From: Echinarachnius parma
Lineage: Eukaryota > Echinodermata > Echinoidea > Clypeasteroida > Echinarachniidae
NCBI GenBank assembly: GCA_037951105.1
Contig: JBAMJV010008031.1
Location: 1-64,000, forward strand
Reading direction: 5' to 3'
Length of the DNA stretch: 64,000 bases
Both the position numbers and the translations under genes were made by a program. The notes below the pieces were generated by a model, which worked only from the letters and a program-made list of their open reading frames with translations, was not told the DNA's origin and made no database searches. Shown here one piece after another: positions 56,702 through 64,000 of this stretch. The first letter of the stretch is position 1. The number at the start of each line of letters is the position of its first letter.

Positions 56702-57240
56702 TATACAGGGTGGCTTAACAAAAACGGAACGGGGCACTTCCCAAAATATAATACCACAATGTTTATGTTCATCGGATAGGGTGTCCTTTCCAATGAAAAA
56801 CGATACCAAGAACAGTAATTTTGGTCAGGTCGTTTTTATTTAAGGACGCAGTGAGTGAGACCCTGTCAGGTGCCGGTTTATGTCGATTTCGACCTAGTCA
56901 ATGCCAGTTTAACCGCACTCCTTGCCCGTAATACCATTCAACGACCATGCCCATTCTCTCGGCACACGGCTGAGTGCACACTAACAATAGTGCGCGATGC
57001 TCAACGCTATGAACGGCGGTTCGTGCGATTCATCAAGCGCTGGCTCAATACAAATTGACAAAAAAGAGAACCTGACATGGTGTCACTCACAGCGCCCTAA
57101 AACAAAAACTACACGACCAAATTGACTGTTCTTGGTATCGATGTTCATTTGAAAAGACACTCTATCCGATGGACATAATACATTTGTTACTATATTTTGG
57201 GAAGTGCCCCGTTCCGTTTGTTTTGGGGCCACCCTGTATA
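56702..57240. mobile_element. DNA transposon remnant with about 130-bp terminal inverted repeats
   Basis: TATACAGGGTGGC at the left and GCCACCCTGTATA at the right begin long inverted arms that stay about 80 percent complementary to roughly 56835 and 57105 (ACGGAACGGGGCACTTCCC, ATACCAAGAACAGT). TA lies at each edge, as expected for a Tc1/mariner-type target. The middle has a short Arg-rich frame (56855-57058) with no recognised transposase motif. It sits between tRNA-Gly copies 3 and 4. Confidence 0.75.
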
Positions 57241-57270
57241 GGTTAGTGGCGCTCCTTGAAAAAAAAAAAA

Positions 57271-57341
57271 TGCATCGGCCGGGAATCGAACCCGGGTCGC
57301 CCGCGTGGCAGGCGAGCATTCTACCACTGAACCACCGATGC
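57271..57341 (-). tRNA. tRNA-Gly (GCC), copy 4, intact
   Basis: Identical to copy 2 across all stems and loops, with a strong T12 terminator (plus-strand A run 57259-57270). Confidence 0.97.
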
Positions 57342-57373
57342 GCACGATATATTCTTCAATACCGGTATATTAA

Positions 57374-57899
57374 AGGGGTAGTTTAGTTTTAGTAGAGAGG
57401 GCGCTGCACATCACAATTTTGTTGTGAGGTAATGAAAAACTGAGTGCCGAATTCGAAAGAACATGCAATTTTAATGGCAGAATAAACTTTATTTGGTCAA
57501 AATCGGTCCAGAAACGGCTGAAATATCAATATATATATCTGATCTTATAATTATTTGGGGCCCAAATAATTAGATGATTTTTTCAAAAAATAAAAAAAAT
57601 GCTTACACTTTTTCAAAAATTTTCAAAAGCGTTTTTTAAATAATTGTTGATGATCTCTCTATTTAATCATTATTTCAATAAAACATCACATGCATAACTT
57701 TGTATAAAAAATGGTTGAAACTAATGCCTTTTTAGAGAGCGCCCTCTTGTGTTTTAATGGCTCTTTTTGAATGATAACAGGCTTTTTACTTATTCGTTTG
57801 TAATTTTGTATACATATCGAGCATGGTGGAGTTATAACTATTAGTTACTGTCCGGGTTTGGTTACTAAAGTTCAGCCTTACCAAAACTGTACTACCCCT
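57374..57899 (+). mobile_element. TTAA-flanked MITE, family A copy 5
   Basis: Starts AGGGGTAGTTTAGTTTTAGT and ends ACTGTACTACCCCT, TTAA on both sides (57370-57373 and 57900-57903). It is 526 bp, slightly diverged at the termini, and lies within the tRNA-Gly array. Confidence 0.8.
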
Positions 57900-58218
57900 T
57901 TAAAATCAATGAAGCGTCATTCTAAAATACACACCCACACAAATAAATAAATATAAAATAAATAATGAAAATCACTCTAAATTTCTCCACCCCCAAACAA
58001 ACAAAAAGTATAAACTGATCCCGCACATTATCTCTGCCGCTCGTTTGCATCCATTACTATTTAAATTTGTATTGCAATAATATCGTTTTAAATAATGTAC
58101 ACAATCTTCACATGAATGTCAAATTTCATTTATTGAATATCGAACAAAACTATTATAATGGGTCAGACTTATTAGGAGCTCAAGCTACAATGTGACACTC
58201 CAAAATGAAACAAATGTT

Positions 58219-58288
58219 TGCATCGGCCGGAATCGAACCCGGGTCGCCCGCGTGGCAGGCGAGCATTCTACCACTGAACCACCGATGC
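58219..58288 (-). pseudogene. tRNA-Gly (GCC) copy 5 with one-base T-stem deletion
   Basis: It matches copy 2 except that the 3' T-stem strand reads CCGG rather than CCCGG, making the gene 70 bases. No T run follows: the 3' flank is AACATTTG and the first TTTT lies about 20 bases on. Likely non-functional, though a single-base assembly error would also explain the deletion. Confidence 0.7.
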
Positions 58289-58390
58289 GCTACATGTTCA
58301 AGCAAATGAATATAAATATTTAGTATGTTACAAGAATATAACTAATTTATATATTCATTTTCTCCCTGTGCAGTTTGTTTTCTTTAAACT

Positions 58391-58403
58391 CCCCCCCCCC
58401 CCC
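58391..58403. repeat. poly(C) run of 13
   Basis: C homopolymer followed by CTCCACACACACAAACACCC. Confidence 0.8.
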
Positions 58404-58566
58404 TCCACACACACAAACACCCGGTACAGATTCCCAGGCGTGTGGCCCGTTCGGAGATCCAATACACAGTGGTGCTCGTTCGCTTCGCGCACTTAAATAC
58501 CTCGTAAATATTAACAATGATTTAAATGCTGCGATATCGAATAAATGCAGGCTCGCAAACAACGAC

Positions 58567-59115
58567 GTTGATGACGATGATGGCGATGGTGATGATGATG
58601 ATGATAATGGATGATGATGCCGATGATAACAGATGATGATGATGATGATGCCGATGATAATGGATGATGATGCCAATGATAATGGATGATGATGATGATG
58701 ATGCCGATTATAATGGATGATGATGTCGATGATGCCGATGGTGATGGATAATGATGTCGATGATGCCGATGATGATGCCGATGCTGCCGATGATAATGGA
58801 TGATAATGATGATGATGATGATGATGCCGATGATAATGGATGATGATGTTGATGATGCCGATGATAATGCTGATGCTGCCGATGATAATGGATGATGATG
58901 TTGATGATGCCGATGATAATGTTGATGATGCCGATGATAATGGATGATGATGTTGATGATGCCGATGATAATGTTGATGATGCCGATGATAATGGATGAT
59001 GATGTTGATAATGCCGATGATAATGGATGATGATGTTGTTAATGCCGATGATAATGGATGATGATGTCGATGAGGCTGATGATAATGGATGATAATGTCG
59101 ATGATGCCGATGATG

Positions 59116-59184
<69 letters not shown>

Positions 59185-59218
59185 CCGATGATAATGGATG
59201 ATGATGCCGATGATAATA

Positions 59219-59255
<37 letters not shown>

Positions 59256-59557
59256 CCGATGATAATGGATGATGATGTTGATGATGCCGATGATAATGGA
59301 TGATGATGTTGATGATGCCGATGATAATGCTGATGCTGCCGATGATAATGGATGATGAGGTTGATAGTGCCGATAATAATGGATGATAATGTTGATGATG
59401 CCGATGATAATGGATGATGATGTTGATGATGCCGATGATAATGCTGATGCTGCCGATGATAATGGATGATGAGGTTGATAGTGCCGATAATAATGGATGA
59501 TAATGTTGATGATGCCGATGATAATGGATGATGATGTCGATGATGCCGATGATAATG
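58567..59557. repeat. 1-kb GAT-based minisatellite
   Basis: Imperfect repeats of GATGATGCCGATGATAATG and GATGATGATGTT build a higher-order pattern with larger segments repeated (for example TGATGAGGTTGATAGTGCCG occurs twice, at about 59353 and 59470). A pure GAT block lies at about 59108-59183. The 319-codon minus-strand frame (His/Ile/Ser only) is an artefact. Confidence 0.95.
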
Positions 59558-59559
59558 GA

Positions 59560-60400
59560 TTTCGTGAAATAAATATAGTTAAGATTCATTTCTGACAATG
59601 TCATATACTGCATATTTATTTCCATTGTAGCTATATCATCATTGAATTGTTGAATACCATAAATCATGTAATGAAAGTCAAAATCATGAATACAAGAACA
59701 ACATAATAAATAATAAGCAAAAAGTCAAGAGTTCAGAAAGGCGATTTATCATATAAACAGATGGGGGTTTCACAAAGATTCTAACAATAATATGGAAACC
59801 CTTTAGTTTCTTTGTAAAATTATTAAAACAGTTCTTTTTAAAAAGGCATACATTTTGCAAAAAATCAGTAACATCTTTTATTATCAAGGAACCTTGAACA
59901 AATTTATATATATTTTTTTTTTTGGAAGTCCCAAATACTTGTAGTTTTTGCTTTTGAATATATTTTATTCCAAGGCTACAAAATGGCCTACCATAATTTT
60001 AAGTCCAACTTAGGATTGAAGTTAAATGTAGGATCTTTGCTGACGCTATGATACTATCTCTTATCACGATCATCTTTAGAAGCGGCATAATATTTTACGT
60101 AATGCAGCATTAAAAAACAATTTTGGATAGAAAGAAGCACAAGCTAGTTAGAATGACAAAATAAAGGCTATACATCTTCACAAAATCGCGGCGCAATTCA
60201 ACATTATGATATCATCAGGTTTGGGTCATTCGTTGAGAAGTATAATATAATAATCTTAATAATGCGATTATCAAATTTATTTGATTTCTCTTGTGGAAAA
60301 TAAAACTCAATTCGTTATTGTGAGGGGCGGAGATGGGGGTGTGATAGGAGTACCCTTTTATTTGATTTTCTCTTTTTTTAAATAACATCATCATCCATTC
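59560..60400. other. gene-free interval
   Basis: AT-rich; no gene or repeat family recognised. Confidence 0.4.
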
Positions 60401-61340
60401 ATTTCTTCTGCTCTCTATATGCGAACAGGAGTCATCGCCGCCTCTCTGACCGTGCAAGCAAGAGTCAGAGCATCAACAGAAGAGAAGACGAATTCAGAGG
60501 ATTTTTTTAATTCCAGCCTATCTTATATGAAGCGTAATATTGATGCCATGTCGGCTCCTTTGAACGCGCGCCGCCTATTGTTAGGTCCTGTCGGCATCCC
60601 TTTGATATGGGGGCGCGTGGTACGATAAAGCTAAAGACACATCGGATAATTTGTCACCCCCGAAAAAGTCAGGCTTATGAGTGAGTGTGTGTGTGTGTAT
60701 ATAATCCGATAAAAAAGAACATTATTATTTTCTTTTTATTAATAAATACAGTGTGAACGAATAACTAGGGATGGGATCGGTAAGCCTGGTTGTGGTATTA
60801 TATAGTACTAATGGCGTAATGCGCACAAATAATGGCAGGGCAACAACTAGAGCAAGATAATATTGACGAGAGCGGATCGTAATATTGTTGACTGTTGTAT
60901 AGTCATGGCGTGTTTTTATTATTTATCCCCTTTCTCCGCTCTTTGTATCACCAATGTGATTGCATTCTTCTTGTTTAGGGGTTATGTATTTCGGCATGGT
61001 AGAAGGGGGGAAATGCATAAACTTCAAAAGCAGCGGCATTTTGATGGTAACGGGCTCATTTAGGCGTAATAGAGCGGTCGGCCTTTGCCGGAGCGGCCGC
61101 CGAGCGAACTTGAAAGGGTACCGCCACCCCCGAATGAGGCTACGTAATTTCAACAAGTGCGAATCTAAGTCGGGCCGACTGTCTATCTCTACGAAATAAC
61201 GCTCGACATTTCTACCAGCGTCCACATGTCACGGTCGCAACGTGGGGCTCAATGGAGCATGCGCTGTTACAACGCCGCTCCCACACGTCATATTATTCTG
61301 ATCCCAACTTTTACGTTCAAGTACGCTGATCTGTGGATTC
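60400..61340. promoter_or_regulatory. CpG-rich candidate cis-regulatory region downstream of Sp5
   Basis: A repeat-poor block. CTTTGAA at 60558-60564 is followed five bases later by GCCGCC (60570-60575), and CTTTGAT follows at 60600-60606; a further GCGGCCGCCG lies near 61095. Open frames on both strands at 60923-61225 have no recognised motif. No exon boundaries with consistent phase were found. It could be a Sp5 enhancer or belong to the next gene. Confidence 0.35.
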
Positions 61341-62395
61341 TTACAAATACCACCACGTTATACTTCGCGTCGTGTAACATATACTTTATCCAGGACTAAT
61401 GTATAAATACTCGATTTTAACCAGCGTTCCGGGGGTGACACCAATACCTAATGTCAGTGTTGACCCGGTGTCTAATTCGCTGCAAGATACGCCGCAGACT
61501 AATGTGACTCCACGGTCGTAAAAGCTAAAGCAAGGAAGAATGGGGGCATCGAAAAGATGTAGAATATACATTTTTAAAATGTTTGAGAGTTTATGTGCCG
61601 GTGTCGGCGGCGGGGTGGAAGGAGGGATCGCAAATGAAAATGGATTACCTCTAATATAGGAAAAAACAACATTTCCACAAATCTGTATTTGCAATGTTTC
61701 AATATCAGGCGACAGAGATTGATTTTTATATATTTTATATACTGTATACAGTCTGATAATGATATATAGTGTGCCTGAAACGTGTGTGCATAGGTTTTTA
61801 ATTCGGGTTGGGTAATTTTTTTTTTTTTTAACTCTTGAAGAGAAGTCATCACGTTTTACTTTGCCAATTGGATCAACACTTTTGCCATGTTTGCAGTAAT
61901 TCGTTATGTACTACTTTATATTTTGACTGCATGAAATACAATTTGAACTGAACTGAGTTATTGTTTTCGTTTTCAAAGAAAATACGTGCAAAACATATCA
62001 TATTATATACTTTTATTAAAATATAGAAATATAGAAGGATCGATGCGACGATAAAACCACAAATAATTAATTATTTGGCTGTAAAACTAAAAGAAATGTG
62101 TTTTACTTTAGGAAATTCTTGATAAGAGATTGTTATGAAATCATATTTATAATACACGCTCATAAAAAATCGCTTATCGCTTTTAAGTTAAATGATCGAT
62201 ATAACGGTTGCATAAAATATATCCATATTTTGGTGATGATGTTTCATGACATTACTACATCGATTTTCCAAAATAATAATCCTTATAATCTTATAATTAT
62301 ATAGTAATTGTTACTAAATGGCATAGATAGTTTTGACTTTTTTTCTACCACTCGCTATTTCTTAATTTCTGAATTCTGAATGAAGCAGGCCGTAC
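61341..62395. other. gene-free interval
   Basis: No gene recognised. 61890-61955 (TTTTGACTGCATGAAATACAA and on) resembles a LINE-type 3' tail but lacks a coding remnant. Confidence 0.35.
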
Positions 62396-62505
62396 ACACC
62401 GACGACAATAACATCAACAACAACAATAAAAATAACAACAAGAACAACAACAGCAACAGCAGCAGTAACAACGACGACGACAACAACAACAACAACACAA
62501 CATTC
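62396..62505. repeat. (AAC)/(GAC)/(AGC) simple repeat
   Basis: About 100 bases of AAC, GAC and AGC triplets. Leu/Cys-rich minus-strand frames are artefacts. Confidence 0.9.
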
Positions 62506-62792
62506 GCTTTATGATTATATTTAATTTGTTCCAAATGCAATGGACCCGTGTTGTGTAATAGATGTGTACATATACAAATGCAAGCGAAGCGAGCGAGCGC
62601 AACTCGATGTAATTGGTTTTGGGGAGAGGGCAATCATAATTATATTATTATACAGGCAGTAACATTAGGGGTGACATTCCTGACGGATTGAAAGTTAAAA
62701 ACAAATCTTGTATAAATATAATTTATTTTCCGGTAAACCTACCACTGCAGAATTAAGGATCTGTTACATAATACAAATATATAAACGAAACA

Positions 62793-62843
62793 GAGCAAAG
62801 AAAATGGGATTCCTCTATAGGATAAATCCCATTTTCTTTGCTC
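62793..62843. repeat. perfect hairpin GAGCAAAGAAAATGGGAT
   Basis: GAGCAAAGAAAATGGGAT is mirrored exactly by ATCCCATTTTCTTTGCTC around a loop of about 15 bases. No related copy was seen in the window. Confidence 0.7.
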
Positions 62844-63017
62844 ATTTACATTGTATATTTCTGGTCAGTTTCCCTATTATACAATATAGAATGATTGGAT
62901 ATTGGACTTCTATGATGCACATTCATTCTACACAGATTATTTGGGTATATATCGTGATTTTATAGAATAATGTATGCAAGAAGAATGATCTATCAAAAAC
63001 ATACATTTTATACTCAC

Positions 63018-63239
63018 CAAATGCTATGAATTTATTCCACGTTGGTGTGAAACTGAAAGGCTTGTCTTTGACTAATTCATTATATAGGACATTACTTGCT
63101 TTGTTGGACTTACTATTACCAGTCATCGCTTCTGTCAATGTGATTTTGTTGCACGATGTTATTTCAAAATTGTTAATAATTTTGGAGATAATTATGGCAA
63201 CAGATATCTTAGAGCTATACATCAACCTTGCATCGTTCT
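63018..63239 (-). CDS. candidate exon, unknown protein
   Basis: The minus strand is open from a GTGCAG acceptor-like site (63240-63245) to a strong GTGAGTATAAA donor, ending phase 1. It reads NDARLMYSSKISVAIIISKI, later SNKASNVLYNELVKDKPF and TPTWNKFIAF. The acceptor is weak and lies next to family A copy 6. No protein family recognised. The plus strand is also open here, which weakens the case. Confidence 0.25.
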
Positions 63240-63255
63240 GCACGCGTGCTTTTAA

Positions 63256-63810
63256 AGGGATAGTTGAGTTCTGGTAAGGAGAGTACAGTTTTAGGGAAAC
63301 TGAATTTTAGTAACCAAAACCTGCATCATTACATTACAAACTAATAGTTATAACTAGAAAGGAACACAACATTACAAATGACGTAGTAAAGATCATGTTA
63401 TCATTAAAAAAGAGCCGTTAAAACGTTAGAGGGCGCTCTCTAAACACTCATCGGTTTCAACCATTTTGAATAAAATATTGTGCACGTGATGCTTTGTTGA
63501 AATAGTGATTAGATAGAGAAATAACCAACAACTATTTAAATACTTATTTTGTAACTTTTTGAAAAGAGGAAGCATTTTTTTGAATTTTGAACGGCTGGTT
63601 CAAAATTCTCTAATAAACCCGGGGCCCCGGGTTTATTACAAATTGTTATATTTATGGATATTTCAGCCGTTTCTGAACCGATTTTGATCAAACAAAGATG
63701 ATTTTATTGTTTAAATATTATGCTCTTTCAAATTTTACACTCAGTTTTTCATTACCTCACAAACCAATTAAGTAGTCTAGCGCCCTCTCTACCAAAACTC
63801 AACTTTCCCT
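63256..63810 (-). mobile_element. TTAA-flanked MITE, family A copy 6 (reverse)
   Basis: A 555-bp copy in inverse orientation with TTAA at both edges (63252-63255, 63811-63814). The central palindrome is GGGGCCCC within AACCCGGGGCCCCGGGTT. The right-hand TTAA is shared with the family B element that begins at 63815. Confidence 0.85.
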
Positions 63811-63814
63811 TTAA

Positions 63815-64000
63815 AGGGACTTAGTAACATTGTCCAAATCCTCAAAATAAATTTTTCATTCTAGCGGTTCCCTCATACCTTGTTGTATTCGTATTAACAA
63901 TAAAATCACGGGACAGGGTTTGGTTTTTCAAATTTCCCTTTCGTTATAAAGATATGTACGATCGAAGTATTCAGATAAGAAAAACTCCGGGCGAGTTTTT
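63815..64000 (-). mobile_element. family B copy 4 (reverse), cut by the window end
   Basis: AGGGACTTAGTAACATTGTCC is the right terminus of family B read in reverse. AGCGGTTCCCTCATACCTTG and TTTCCCTTTCGTTATAAAGA follow in the expected order, and AAAACTCCGGGCGAGTTTTT lies at the window edge. The remainder lies outside. Confidence 0.8.

Noticed and set aside
58708-59667. 319-codon minus-strand frame rich in His, Ile and Ser
   Set aside because: Direct translation of a GAT-based minisatellite. No start context, no domain.

Overview
This window is nuclear DNA from an animal. The evidence is spliced genes, RNA polymerase III tRNA genes with internal promoters, an Sp-family zinc-finger gene and a heavy load of short inverted-repeat transposons. 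The background is AT-rich with islands of CpG-rich, repeat-poor sequence. Codon and repeat style suggest a marine invertebrate, possibly a deuterostome such as an echinoderm or hemichordate. The species cannot be fixed from the sequence alone.

Two protein genes are well supported. The first is a four-exon eIF1 (translation initiation factor 1) gene on the minus strand (about 21.56 to 16.15 kb), reconstructed here from short exons with correct phases and GT/AG borders; it predicts a 107-residue protein. The second is an Sp5-type transcription factor gene on the plus strand (44.1 to 46.5 kb). Its exon 2 carries the SP box, the Buttonhead box and three C2H2 fingers. A 12-codon exon 1 is proposed less firmly. 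The sequence between about 26 and 44 kb looks like the regulatory domain of Sp5: CpG-rich blocks, locally duplicated modules, and TCF/LEF sites next to GCCGCC helper-type sites at the promoter, at 30.6 kb and downstream at 60.6 kb. This fits the known role of Sp5 as a Wnt/beta-catenin target, but it is inference.

RNA genes: three tandemly duplicated initiator tRNA-Met(CAT) genes at 9.7 to 10.5 kb, and five tandemly duplicated tRNA-Gly(GCC) loci on the minus strand at 55.2 to 58.3 kb. At least two of the Gly copies are broken.

Repeats fill much of the rest. There are at least three families of TTAA-flanked inverted-repeat elements: family A of about 550 bp with 6 or 7 copies, family B of about 380 bp with 6 or so copies, and family H with one copy. 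There are long perfect or near-perfect palindromes (18.4 to 19.2 kb, 35.5 kb, 40.4 kb and 54.3 kb) and a 14-copy 105-bp tandem array inside inverted termini (12.2 to 13.8 kb). A non-LTR retrotransposon tail lies at 39.3 kb, microsatellites are common, and there is a striking number of poly(G)/poly(C) runs of 13 to 28 bases. Most open reading frames outside the two genes are by-products of repeats.
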